This document shows, in pieces, positions 22,830-33,639 of a stretch of DNA of 64,000 nucleotides (its first letter is position 1; the number at the start of each line of letters is the position of its first letter). The translations under genes were made by a program, and so were the position numbers. The DNA comes from Sipunculus nudus. Lineage: Eukaryota > Annelida > Sipuncula > Golfingiida > Sipunculidae. Under the pieces are notes generated by a model that was not told the origin of the DNA, made no database searches, and saw nothing but the letters and a program-made list of their open reading frames with translations. Location: contig CM049308.1 in assembly GCA_026874595.1 (NCBI GenBank), positions 47,997,327 to 48,061,326 of the forward strand, read 5' to 3'.

Positions 22830-23477
22830 ATGGACAACACACGTTATCGCGAACTGCTGGATGCGCACATCAGTAATGTCTTATCAAGCAAGATGTCAGG
22901 TATCATTACCAACTAAAGGTATGACGACATTCTGAATCATTTGCAAAACCCACATGTTTCAGCAGATCCTCACTTAAAGTTCTACGTAAAATCTAAAGGA
23001 TTCAAAATTATAGATTTGCCTGCTCTTGATGTGTCCAACACACTTGTTATTCCCTCTAAAGACATTCCAGCTGCATGGCGCCTTTGTCCAAATTTTGCAT
23101 GTAGATAAACATCATTGGATTACCATATCAAACATTGGACAGCCCAAAAACTGTGTCGCCATATATGGCTCAATGGTAAAGAAACCCACCCATAGAGGAA
23201 ACTAAGGATCTAATCCGAAACTTCACCAGCAGTCAACACCCTAGGATGCTTGTGATGAACGTCCACAGACAGTCAAATGCAAGTGACTGTGGCGATTTTG
23301 CCTTGGCCTTTGCAAAGACACTACTCTCCAGCAATGAGCCCTGCAGCCAAACTACATTTACCCTCGGCTTCATCTCTGTGATAACCTGAAGAAAGGAGTA
23401 CTGCCCGACTTCCCTGATGCTCTCATTACCTCATCCAGCTGGTATGTCCTACACGGTATAGAAGACTATCAACCAAA
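22830..23477 (+). pseudogene. Ulp1/SENP-like C48 peptidase pseudogene
   Basis: ATG at 22830 is followed by a frame with LLDAHISNVL, an in-frame TAA at 22914-22916, then HLQNPHVSADPHLKFYVKS. The peptidase core is spread over three frames: FVQILHVDKHHWITISNIG (catalytic His in HHW), VAIYGSM (the position usually Asp is Gly), and VHRQSNASDCGDFALAFAK with the catalytic Cys in DCG. A further frame gives CDNLKKGVLPDFPDALI. Such proteases remove ubiquitin-like modifiers. Stops, frame changes and the lost Asp make this copy dead. Confidence 0.82.
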
Positions 23478-23985
23478 TTCCTGGTATTCTTAAAGCGGCG
23501 CGGTTCATGGTTAAGTGAAAACACATGAAGTTTACACGCATTGTCATAAATCACAGTTGTGTGCATTTTTTGGAAACCGGCGGACAAAGATTTCGAACGC
23601 TGTCCGTGGAGACTCCGCAGACGACTTAACCTGGAACCCAAGGCAAAATCCATGATGACAGAAAATAGTGAATAAGCCGGGTGTAAGCCTTGAATGTTTC
23701 ATGCTGACTTTTCGGCAGCCACCCTCAGAGAATTGGGTGGACTTGTCCATGTCAGCGGCATAGGATGCATTCGATATAGTGGCATGGTAAACTTGGAAAA
23801 ATTACAGCAGCTCGTGGACTGAAGCAGGTGTCGGATATTCCATTTCACGAGGAGCTTCATGCTTGAAGGGGCATTCTACCGACTCTAGCATTGCCGTTAT
23901 CAAAGCAACAAGAGCTTCATTTGTTTCAGGGAATGATATCACAAATAGATAACAAGAGTATTCATGAATACCACTGCAGTGGATC
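23426..23985 (-). pseudogene. KDZ-family transposase fragment
   Basis: Minus-strand segments in two or three frames read VISFPETNEALVALITAML, then LTPGLFTIFCHHGFCLGFQ and SPRTAFEIFVRRFPKNAH, then VIYDNACKLHVFSLNHEP with FKNTRNLVD and GHT. The block FC-HG-C-GF, then YD-AC-LH, R/H-EP, F-NT, D, GH is the conserved pattern I associate with Kyakuja-Dileera-Zisupton transposases. The reading is broken at least twice and overlaps the end of the convergent protease pseudogene. Confidence 0.7.
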
Positions 23986-24029
23986 CGTTGAATCGTTAAT
24001 AAATTAACAGTTCAAGCAAATATACATAT

Positions 24030-24310
24030 ATCTGCAGGATATAGGAATTGAGACCTGCTCACAAATAAGGAAACTGCATGAGTAGGAAAGGCACTGCATG
24101 TTTATAACCCTATGGGGTCTTTGTGTGCTTTATGGTCATTGATGGGTATTAATTGCTCACAGCAGGGGTCAGGGGGAGCGATCAGCATCACAGCCCTGAG
24201 AGACAGTCGCTGGCCTCGCCGGGCCGCTTGCGTAATCCAGCTGGAACTGCATGGACCTGTGCCGACAGTCACCCGACCGGACATTAAAGCAGGCTTTCCA
24301 TTCATACGCT
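24030..24310. repeat. Dispersed repeat B, uninterrupted copy
   Basis: This segment matches 26010-26098 joined to 28176-28350: shared words include GACCTGC-TGCTCACAAAT-AGGAA, TATAACC-T-TGGGGT, CAGCAGGGGTCA, GGCCGCTT-CGTAAT and CGGACAT-AA. It serves as the empty site for the 26099-28175 transposon. Its own nature is unknown. Confidence 0.75.
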
Positions 24311-24463
24311 GATAAACGGGTACCAATACGGGTACCAATATGACCGGGGATACGAATACGTTTAGTGTTTTCACTTAACTATATGTTCGTCAAAGAAGTT
24401 TACTGGACCTAAACACAGTAAATTAAAGTATAAAAAGCCATGTATAAGCGTGTTTGTTTTATT

Positions 24464-24468
<5 letters not shown>

Positions 24469-24496
<28 letters not shown>
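24469..24496. repeat. (CT)n microsatellite
   Basis: Fourteen CT units at the truncated edge of the Harbinger-like MITE copy. Confidence 0.93.
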
Positions 24497-24500
<4 letters not shown>

Positions 24501-24620
24501 ATTTTATCTTCTTGAAAGATGAAAATCAAAATCAAAAATTTTTTTTGGATGGAGGTGGGGGGGGGGGGGGGGTGGTAAAATTGACGCGGGCGGTGCCTGA
24601 GAACCATGCCTTTTTTGGCC
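24497..24620. mobile_element. Truncated Harbinger-like MITE
   Basis: In reverse orientation to the 5139-5444 copy: GACGCGGGCGGTGCCTGAG, then GAACCATGCC and a GGCC end followed by TTA (24621-24623). Weaker similarity reaches back to about 24497, and a G-run has expanded inside. Confidence 0.72.
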
Positions 24621-24732
24621 TTAATTTGCAGGGGCGTAGCCAAGGGGGGGGGGGGCGCAGGGGGCCATGCCCCCCCCCCCCCGGTCGCATCCAGTACTCG
24701 CCGTCCTTTCGGAATTTAACTTAATCTAATAC

Positions 24733-24733
24733 A

Positions 24734-24771
<38 letters not shown>

Positions 24772-24797
24772 GTATATATATATGTATATATATATAT
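24733..24797. repeat. (TA)n with TATG interruptions
   Basis: A run of TA dinucleotides interrupted by TG, inside the outer CAG-ended element. Confidence 0.9.
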
Positions 24798-25109
24798 GCA
24801 TTAAATCAGTGGCGGATATATGCTATCAGTAGCTGATCACGAGGGGGCCCCATCGGCGCGCGTCCCCCGTTGAGCTGCAAATCTCTCATTTTATCTAATT
24901 TCCGATTTTCGTGATCAATTGTCGTTTTACATATTTCTTATTATTAATAAGCAATTAGACTCCATTTAAGTTATCTGCAATCACAATTACTTTTCAGATT
25001 TATTAGTTGAGTATAAGGGTATTTATGAACAGCTGCAGAAAACTGCAGATCGATCAAGCACCGGGGCCTGGTTGGGACCGAACGTGAACAATCCTTACGG
25101 CTCCTCTGG

Positions 25110-25190
25110 TGATACCGGTACTCAAACTCGCGATCTGTGCTGAGCTCTTAGGAGTCCAATGTGCTGTCGAGACCACGGAACACGGTAAAA
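25110..25190 (-). mobile_element. tRNA-like (SINE-head) segment
   Basis: On the minus strand, an A-box-like TCGACAGCACATTGG (complement of 25157-25171) and a B-box-like GAGTTTGAGTACC (complement of 25117-25129) are spaced 42 bases apart. That spacing equals tRNA promoters. Both boxes are degenerate, so this is probably an old SINE. Confidence 0.4.
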
Positions 25191-25627
25191 TGCAAAGTTT
25201 AACATAATTATTCAGCTTATCAGTTATTTCACCACGAGCATTACATTTAAAAGATAATATTTTGATAGTTACAAACGTGATTGTGATTTTGCGCCATTGA
25301 CTCGTTTGAAAACGATTGAAATTTTATATCCTAATTTTGAAGAAATATAAATATTAAATATTGAACCTCTCTACAGTTTGACTACATAACACAAAGACAT
25401 AAGGGAACAGTTTTTCAGGAACTGGAAATCCTCATTTTTTTGTGAAAATTGCCCCAAAATGTCCTCTATACATTATATATTTAAAAAATTTCCCAATATG
25501 TGAGGGGGAACCCCCTCCCAAACCCTCCCCATGAACCTGTAACTAACTTTAATTAAACCATGGTTCATTACTTGAAAAAAAATATATATATATATATTTT
25601 CATACACTATAATATATAAAGTATATT

Positions 25628-25630
25628 AAA

Positions 25631-25662
<32 letters not shown>
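25628..25662. repeat. (TAA)n microsatellite
   Basis: About eleven trinucleotide units. Confidence 0.93.
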
Positions 25663-25664
<2 letters not shown>

Positions 25665-25816
25665 TACATATGTATATACTTGTATATATAACCGTTTTCA
25701 TATTACCCATACATGCATTTTAGCACCCCTACCCCCCCCCCCCCTTTCGAATTTATTGTTCCGCCACTGATGATGGCCCCCTCCCCTCCCTCAATCCTGG
25801 CTACGTCCCTGATTTG

Positions 25817-26009
25817 TGCAAGTACAGTGCAATTTCTCATTACACTTAATAATTAGACTAACTGTGACGTAATTACTGGGTATGGTTAACTTAAAGTTTA
25901 TTTGAACTTGGAGCTTAATATGGAGAATTTATTATAAACTGAATCACTTAACAACTGGAGAATGCAATGACGGCACACGTGTACAAGAGTAGGACAACGG
26001 GGCCCACCT
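25817..26009. other. Short unassigned stretch
   Basis: Nothing recognised between the nested pair and repeat B. Confidence 0.4.
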
Positions 26010-26339
26010 TATGACCTGTAACCACAAGAGTTGGGAATTTGGACCTGCATGCTCACAAATGAGGAATATCCTTGAGTAGAAAACACGCTGTATATATATG
26101 TTGGAGCCCGTCTGCGGATCTGGTCCATCTGCCGATGGGCTTGGCCCATATAAGGATCCGTTATTGGGCTGCCCATCTGCAGACTGACAGCCCAATAACG
26201 GATTTGATACCATGCACTTTCTGGCCCGTCTGCAGATGGGCTTGGCCCAATAACCAATTTTAGTTTTTGTAAGTAATACGTTATTTTTTTCATTATCTTG
26301 ATGACTTTGGTACTCAGACAAACATTTCTCAGAACTTAA

Positions 26340-26520
26340 ATGGATTTGCCTGCTCTTGGGATGTCCAACACACTTGTTATTCCCTCTAAAGCTAAGCCCG
26401 GAGAAGAGGTCATGCAGCTAGTAATTACGGGTAGTCCCTGTTGATAGTCTTTTTGACGTCGCCAAGAACATCCACGAGAGGGAGGTGGACCATGCAGGAT
26501 ATGGAAAGACCTTTGCCCAT
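26340..26520 (+). pseudogene. C48-protease transposon gene, upstream exon remnant
   Basis: It reads LPALGMSNTLVIPSKAK, matching LPALDVSNTLVIPSK in the first copy. After a frame change it reads DSLFDVAKNIHEREVDHAGY and ends at a donor-like CAT/GTAAGT (26520/26521). The frame change makes it non-functional as read. Confidence 0.6.
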
Positions 26521-27270
26521 GTAAGTGATTCATTTATCATGTAAATTGTATCCGATATAAAGTTGGTGAATAGGTCATACCTAAATGCGTCTGCCCTTAA
26601 GTGTTATTATTTATATAGAGTTAGTGACAACTAAATTAACTAGAAAGCACTCACAGAGCACATGCCTCCGCCACCGCCTGTATACGTAACCATAAAAGTT
26701 CACTCGGTTATATGACATGAGATAATTTATGGCCTTTTAGACAAAAAAGGTACAACCCTATCAAAATAGTGTGCCATTTATCAACTGTAGTATCATTATT
26801 CATTCAATTTATATAATATAGATTTATTTTACATAAATGTTTATTGTCCCGAATCCAAACAGGGTCTTTAAATAAGTTAAGAATAGTTCTTAGTAAGCTG
26901 AGCTAAAATTTTGTTCGATAACAGTATCCCACACAGACCGAAATAATTAATATGCAAGTATTAACTTCGAATTTTAGTATTTTTTTCGTATAAATTTTAT
27001 CTCTTCATTATATATCTTCTGAGTATAAAGCATAATTATATTTATCCATAATGGTCTAGAAGGAGTCTTGACACCATTTAAATTTTAACTTTATATTAAT
27101 ATTTTATATATTAAAACATATTTATATATTAAACATCGTGGTGATTGCTTGTTTCAGAGATCGATTTATTTATCAGTTGTATCTTATAAATTGTTTTATA
27201 TTAAAAATAAAATAAACTTACCTATTTAACTGTAAAAGATATGTAAAATATAATCCTTTAGTTTTGTTTA

Positions 27271-27510
27271 GGGCGTTTTTGCCCTGGCCTTTGCAAAGAC
27301 ACTACTCTCCGGCAATGACCCCTGCAGCCGAAACTACACTTACCTTCGGCATCATCTATGTGATAACCTGAAAAAAGGAGTACTGTCCGACATCCCTGCT
27401 GCTCTCATCGCCAGGACACTCAACAATTCTGTAAGAATGCTAAGCAGAGAGCTTATCAATAAGACACTTCTCGAAAAGAAACTGAGACAAGATGTGTTAT
27501 TATGGTGATA
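27271..27510 (+). pseudogene. C48-protease transposon gene, 3' exon
   Basis: An acceptor-like TTTTGTTTAG is followed by an intact frame starting GVFALAFAKTLLSGNDPC and running to a TGA at 27508. The catalytic Cys would lie just before the junction. It matches the first copy at 23294-23440 but with fewer lesions. The 750-bp AT-rich gap after 26520 looks like an intron, with GTAAGT and TTTAG borders. Confidence 0.65.
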
Positions 27511-28175
27511 TTGCATGATTGTGATTGATTCTGAGATCGAATGACTCACGAGAGAGTGTTTGCTTCATATATTACTATTCTATTGTCAAAATGTATGTGG
27601 GAACCTTGATATATATGTGGATATTAAAAATGAATTTGAGAAACTGATTTTGTACCATATATAATTGCTCTTTAGTAAATTGTATGGTACCATGGAAGTC
27701 ACATCTATGTGTAATGTAAATGAGATTTTTTTCGCAACAGCTGTAATTACTCTTTGACAAAAAGTGAAACTCTTTAAACTCTTAACATCACATGAATGCA
27801 ATGTAGACTAATTGAGAATTGTGTGTAAAAAGTTACTAAATAGGGTGTTGTAACACTGAATGCACATCTATGAAGTCTTATATGTACATCTATGTAAATT
27901 TGATGATAAATTATTGATGTAAGGCGGTGAAAGGGATTTATGTTTCAATTAACACATTTAAGTTATAAGAAATGTTGCCTGAGTATAAAAGTAATCAAGA
28001 TATTAAAAAAAAGTATTACTAACAAAAACTAAAATTGGTTATTGGGCCAAGCCCGTCTGCAGATGGGCCAGAAAAGTGCATGGTATCAAATCCGCAGATG
28101 GGCAGCCCAATAAGGGATCCTCATATTGGCCAAGCCTATCGGCAGATGGGCCAGATCCGCAGACGGGCTCCAACA

Positions 28176-28350
28176 TATATAACCATCTGGGGTATTAGTG
28201 TGCCTTATTGGTCACTAACCCACAGCAGGGTCAAGGGGTCAGCATCACCGCGCAGACGTTTGGCTGGTGGCATCGCCTGGCCGCTTACGTAATCGGACCA
28301 GAGCTGCAGGGACCAGAGCTTACGATTAACCGGACGGACATCAAGGATAC
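28176..28350. repeat. Dispersed repeat B, right half of split copy
   Basis: Continues the repeat interrupted at 26098 and aligns with 24097-24300. Confidence 0.7.
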
Positions 28351-29980
28351 GCCTAGACAATATCAAGGCCAAATCATATCACCTTAAGGCCTTAATAGAT
28401 CAAAAGGCGTAACAGGAATTCTTGTAGTATACTAGTATAAATATAGTACTCATGATGTTTTCAGGATACAATTCGCGCCAACTACAGCACTCGATGGGAT
28501 TCACATCCTCTATATAATTTAATATTCTCTACATGAATAAAGTCTTCGTTATATGAAAATATTGTAACATATGAAAAAAATTAAAGACGAAGTGACAGAC
28601 GCAACTTAAAACATTTTGAATGTTTCACCACCAGTCATAGGCCTATGTACAAAATATACTAGTAATTGAAGTTTTTGTTATGTAGGGTTATTTCAGCGCA
28701 TGCAGTTATATTCCATATTTGTGGAAAGGCTCTAATCCTAAATTCACCAGATATATATCTTGTCAGGTTGCCTCCGTATACTTAATTATATGCCTATTCA
28801 GTTGCCTTATACTTCCCGTTTAGTTGTTTAGTGTTTAAATGAGATTCATCTGGAAAAGTATGTTATCCATAAACAGTAATTACTTTACGTATAGCATCAT
28901 GGTCATGTGTAAATGATGAAAACTATATTGAAAGATATTATAGCTCAACGTGTACGAGTTTTGGAGTTTATCATAGATAAGCGTTGATTAAACAAGGTAC
29001 CGGGATCAGTGCCAGACCAGCAACCGATGTTTCGGTCAGGGTCTTATTCTTGTCCTTAGTATACGCATAAAAAAAAACATAACCTGTGTATAACACCCTA
29101 CGTGAAATACATCCGTTTACGGAGTCAGATACAACATCTCAAATCGAAATGAGTATAATTAAAGAGTGGAGTTAATTAAACCAGTGGAGTTGAATTTATT
29201 GTTCTCTGCTCGTTCCTTGTCTTGTAGTCAAATTTTTCTTTTGATTCAGCAATGAAGTTAGCTTCGGCTGAATCTCTCTCCGACGAAATGCCTTGTTATT
29301 CATTTTACAAAGCAATATGGCTTTACTCCGTTTCCATATGCATGCATGCATGCGGATTGCAGAACGCGGAGTGCATAGTGCGTGTTAAGAGATCTCTTGT
29401 ATATATCTTATACCTACCAGTGCGGTGAAGCAGCTGTCGGATCCTGCATACCATCGGAAACCGGCAAAAATCGGGGCATGTAGCGATTCGTTATGCCAGA
29501 AATATATGAAGGCCTCATGCCGGATACCTGCACATGAGATCTCACTTTAATTACGATTGATTTTTATCTGCATACATACAGCATGCTGGTTCCGCATTTT
29601 GTGCATATATGGAACTTTATACGTATATAGCTTGAATTTCATATTAATTATAGGAAAAACATTTAGAAACCATGAAACAGCGAATCCTCTATAACAATGA
29701 GCACTACAAAAAAAGTCTAGTCATTGAAAGCTTATACTTCCTTAAGAAGTATATAAGTCACAAGTAAAATATCCACGCTTGCAATGCTAGCTTATATTAT
29801 AATCATGATAATGCTATATATAAGCGAGAAAAACACGTCTAGCCAAAGACCTCTGAAATCATCCATTAAGCTATATAGCAATTAAAGGGGCAAAAAGCCC
29901 TTAATTTTAAAATCAGTCCTAATGTAATTATGTAGTTCCCATTTGCCAATAAGCTATAAAATTTGTCCATTTTGCGAGCC
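28351..29980. other. Intergenic stretch, nothing recognised
   Basis: AT-rich. It includes a short GCAT run at about 29340 and no supportable coding frame. Confidence 0.45.
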
Positions 29981-29984
29981 GCAA

Positions 29985-30240
29985 AATCATTGAGCGACTC
30001 GCAAATGACCACTTGACGACTCGCAAAATCATTTAGCGACTCGCAAATGACCACTTGACGACTCGCAAAATAATTTAGCGACTCGCAAATGACCACTTCA
30101 CGACTCGCAAAATCATTTAGCGACTCGCAAATGACCATTTGACGACTCGCAAAATCATTTAACGACTTGCAAATGACCACTTTACGACTTGCAAAATCAT
30201 TTAGCGACTCGCAAATGACCACTTCACGACTCGCAAAGCG
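29985..30240. repeat. 42-bp tandem repeat, about six copies
   Basis: The unit includes TGACCACTTGACGACTCGC and AAAATCATTTAGCGACTCGC. Because 42 is a multiple of three, the complement shows a spurious repeated open frame. Related words occur in the left arm at 21397-21560. Confidence 0.9.
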
Positions 30241-30421
30241 CTCGTGAAAGGGTCATTTTTTGGCAAACCCTATAGCTCGTTTCGCAGAGATTTTGCGAAC
30301 ATCACACGTCGTGATTAAGTCGTGCGCAACGACAAAGCCTAAAATACGAATGTTAGACTTTGCCATTTTGTCGATATTCGCATTCTTCGCGAATCGTTCG
30401 AGTGACCCGTGAAAACCCTGC
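30241..30421. mobile_element. Right arm of a TTAA-flanked DNA transposon
   Basis: It ends GTGAAAACCCTGC followed by TTAA (30422-30425). The reverse complement aligns for about 80 bases with 20604-20690, sharing GCAGG-TTTTCA, GCGAATATCG and AAAATGGCA. Confidence 0.6.
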
Positions 30422-30425
30422 TTAA

Positions 30426-31530
30426 AGAGATTATCTGCAAAGTATTACAAGAAAAGTCTATGCAAGTGCACCACTAGTAAAATCAGGTGCCTTCAGGCCG
30501 ATGATGTTTACAACGATTATTTATCAAGAATAAAATCACATTACCCATAAGAAATATTTATCTTTGCTAATATATTATATAATATCAAATAACATAAAAA
30601 TTATGTCCAGGTTAAACCATGTTAAATTTGATAAAAGCGCTGGACATGGAACCTGGTAAGAATGTAGACCTGAGTTAACACGAACGACCACTCTTACACA
30701 GTTGTCCATAGCTGGAGATATTTGTTTTCCCGTTATTCTTTTCTTCTTTTTCTTACTGATCTGCCAGCTTTCTCCCATTTTATTCATACTTATCCAGGAT
30801 GTTATTCACTGGTCCAATAACTTTGACACAGTTTTAGTGACCTTGTTCTATTTTTTAAGATCAAAGAGCTAGGAAAGTGTGATTGTTTTCACATTTCACA
30901 TTTTCATGTAGATTATATCTTAATCTTTTACACGCACAGTAAAATGGATGAAAATGTCATGATAAACTCTAGTTGCGACCATTGCTATGCCAATTTTGGA
31001 ATTCGCCAATGAGGAAAGTTGAGACAGGGGACTCTGTGAAAAGGATGTGAGGGCATTTAAGCCGAATTTTTACTTCAAACCTTCAATTTATCACAAACAG
31101 CTCACCTACCAACAGAATAAGACCACTTTTCATTTTGAGGTCAGTAGTTCAAAGATCAAGGTCACACAGTCTATTTCATTAAAGGTTTATTGACAAATAT
31201 TAAACACAAACATTTGTTCTCAGACCTCCCATATTCCACATATGCTACGGTTCACCTACCAACAGGGGCAGAACCCTATTTCATTTGAAGTTACAACAAT
31301 TGAAAATAAAATGTCAAAATCTCAGGACCTACTTTTTAAAACTGTTTATGGACTCATTTGAAACTAAACCTTCCAATTGTTTTACTAACAGTTCACCTAC
31401 CAATACATAAAACCATATTGGTATGTCACAAGGTATGTGAACGATGCAAATACTACACATTTAGTACAAGAACCAATTAAAAGAACATCAATGCTGAAAT
31501 ACTGGCATGGTTGCACACAACACAAAAATG
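30426..31530. other. AT-rich stretch with faint repeats
   Basis: The phrase TTCACCTACCAACAG recurs (about 31102, 31250, 31390), suggesting a degenerate tandem repeat of roughly 145 bp. No gene is seen. Confidence 0.45.
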
Positions 31531-31870
31531 ATTCTAGGTAGCGCCATAAGTCTTGTATATTACGAAACTATGTAAGATGTATACATATGCCGTATTTCAG
31601 GCTGATACATCGAACCCCCCCCCCCCCCCCGGTGAGAAATAAGCAGATACATAAACTGTGCAAAATATTACTTTAGGTCTTGCCACTAGTCTTGTATACG
31701 ACTAAGCTATCCAGTACGTATAAATCAGCGCAATTTCAGGCTGATATGTCAACTTCCTCCCGAGAAATAAGCAGGCACACATTCACTGTGCAAAAGTCAT
31801 TGTAGGTGGCGCCACAAGTCTTCTGAACGAGAAAGCCATCAAAGATGCATGGACAGGTCAAAATATCAAG
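31530..31870. repeat. Degenerate tandem repeat of about 130 bp, three units
   Basis: Units start near 31535, 31668 and 31797. They share GTAGCGCCATAAGTCTTGTA-like and ATTTCAGGCTGATA words. The first includes a run of about 17 C; the third contains GGTGGCGCCAC. Confidence 0.65.
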
Positions 31871-31964
31871 CCAATGTATTAAACTTCTCTGGGCTGACCA
31901 GGCTAATGTGAAGAAGGCAGTTGCCCCGAGTGAACTGGAACGAATTGCTCTCTGCACCTGACTC

Positions 31965-32065
31965 CATGCACTCGGTGAACTCTTGACCTGCATCTGGCTG
32001 CACTGACTAAACTCTTGCCCTGTACCTGGCTGCATCGAATGAACTCTTGACCTGTTGCATAATCT
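31965..32065. repeat. Short minisatellite, three units of about 42 bp
   Basis: GAACTCTTGACCTGCATCTG and close variants occur three times with CTGGCTGCA between them. Confidence 0.7.
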
Positions 32066-33400
32066 GACACATCTGGCAGTCTGCAAAAGCTATTTAGAGA
32101 TACAGACCCATTCTTGCTATTGGCCACAAGACTAATTTCATGCAGCTTTCTATGACTCTACAATAAACAAGCATGACCTGCGACATCATCTGAGATTCAC
32201 TACTTCCAGTCCAATTTTTGCAGTACCAATTTGCAAATTTTGTTAGCACTTTCTAAGATGACAGAACCATATATCACCTATGTCTGGTTAAAACACAGTG
32301 AATTGATGCTCTGAGGCAAAATGTATGGTTGCTGAACTATCAGGAGCTAATTCCATAGCTTGCTTGATACCTGTCAGTCTCAAAAGGAACACCACACATG
32401 CTACATATGAGATCAAAATATATACAAAAAATCAAGGAAATTCATGCAAGAATTATTGAGAAACGGGTGCTTCTGTATGAATTTTTATTCAATACAAGCC
32501 AACTGTTTTCATAAATGATGGTCATATCTATTTAGAAAGATATCTTTGACACCATCCTTTGCAAGATTACATTAAAATACGTCCCACTGCATTCACTTCA
32601 ACAGTTTTTGAGATAATATGTTCAAAAGAATTTAAAGATGGATGTGGCGTGTGGAAATGCGAAGAAACGCCAAGAGTGTATGCTGACACACGCTGAACAT
32701 GGTGAGCCTGCAAGGATATGACAATTCAAAGACATGACAATACAATTTACCACACATATGACAACATTGGTACACATAATAGCAATAGCAACACAACCAT
32801 GTCAATTCTACACACACTAAGAGCCACCTAAACTTACTCAGATGATACATGCTATATTAATTAACACCTAGTTGATGCCAGGTAAGAGTTATACAGCTTA
32901 CAGGACGGTTGACGCATAGTAATCCAGGCATATAATCACATGGCGAATATTGAGTCCTACTAACGTATAGAAACTTCACACTGACTGATTCGTGTTACAT
33001 ATCATAACAACAACGTAAGATCCTGGGAAAACGCATTGTTATACAGCTACAGTAGCCGAATTACACATGCAATAAATGACTACGTCCCAGTTATGACAAG
33101 TACATGCCAGGCGATGACAAAGATTATAAAAACCAGTATCTGACTCTATAGGCGATATTGCAACAACTCCATAAGTATCTAAGTTTATCAAGCTTGCGAA
33201 TGAACTATTAAGTGTATTGTTTATAAACTCTGATGTAAGTAGTTGACACGAGCTCATATGTGGCAAATCCCATCTCAAACAGTACTAAATTTACTCATAA
33301 CCACGTGTTAAATATATGCGCCCGAGTCTAAACACGTGTGCGCACTTATGTAAACACCGCTCACGCCCATATACCACATCACAAGTAAATATAAAACTTT
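32066..33400. other. Intergenic stretch, nothing recognised
   Basis: No supportable exon or repeat family. Confidence 0.45.
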
Positions 33401-33416
33401 CAGATTTTACGCCTCT

Positions 33417-33565
33417 CTAAATTCCACACACCCTGGCTAGGCCGAGCACAGACCTGCTGAGCTGTACTGCGATTTTGTCTTGTCGATCAAACCATGTGCT
33501 GACATCACCGAAGAACAACAAAGCAAAGTTAAACAAAAATCCCCCATTCGCCTTCATCAACCAGA
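33417..33565 (-). CDS. Possible SnoaL/DUF4440-type last exon (tentative)
   Basis: On the minus strand an acceptor-like TATTCACAG is followed by a frame reading VWLMKANGGFLFNF and open to a stop at 33417. The start resembles the last exon of the SnoaL-like gene at 42773 (VWMKKDGVWFCKF). The remaining 40 residues have no counterpart. It may be a decayed paralogous exon or chance. Confidence 0.2.
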
Positions 33566-33639
33566 CTGTGAATATATGACTGCATGATACCAACACACAC
33601 ATCGTCGGCCCTTTTAGGTAACTTGAACCCTCAAACCTA

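Larger units (their letters stand above)
22599..23985. mobile_element. Decayed KDZ-type DNA transposon with C48 protease
   Basis: It begins with a left terminal repeat of about 187 bp (TGTTGGAGCCTG to about 22785), the same as both ends of the element at 26099-28175. Two convergent pseudogenes follow: a C48 protease on the plus strand and a KDZ-like transposase on the minus strand. No right terminal repeat is found, so the element is truncated. Confidence 0.75.
24807..25769. mobile_element. Inner CAG-ended element, 963 bp
   Basis: The ends CAGTGGCGGATA and TTCCGCCACTG are inverted and lie within the outer element. No clean duplication is seen (TAAAT versus ATGAT). It contains a tRNA-like segment at about 25115-25190, a (TAA)n microsatellite near 25628-25662 and poly-C near 25731. 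Confidence 0.6.
24629..25811. mobile_element. Outer CAG-ended element of a nested pair
   Basis: The left end is CAGGGGCGTAGCCAAGG and the right end is CCTGGCTACGTCCCTG. The 5-bp duplications ATTTG are perfect (24624-24628 and 25812-25816). Its own sequence is only about 220 bp: G/C-runs, a (TA)n tract at 24733-24797 and the right end from 25770. The rest is a second element inserted in it. Confidence 0.78.
26099..28175 (+). mobile_element. 2.1-kb KDZ-like transposon with long terminal inverted repeats
   Basis: The left end TGTTGGAGCCCGTCTG (26099 to about 26285) and the right end CAGACGGGCTCCAACA (about 28010-28175) are inverted copies of some 160-185 bp, differing by a 28-bp indel. Each arm itself contains repeats of GCCCATCTGC-like words in both orientations. 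TATATA lies on both sides. The uninterrupted copy of the flanking sequence at 24030-24310 supports the boundaries. The interior holds only protease remnants; the transposase is lost, so the element is non-autonomous. Confidence 0.82.

Noticed and set aside
29866-30222. 118-codon minus-strand frame with a repeating 14-residue motif
   Set aside because: It is a product of the 42-bp tandem repeat, whose unit length is a multiple of three; no start, splice or domain evidence.
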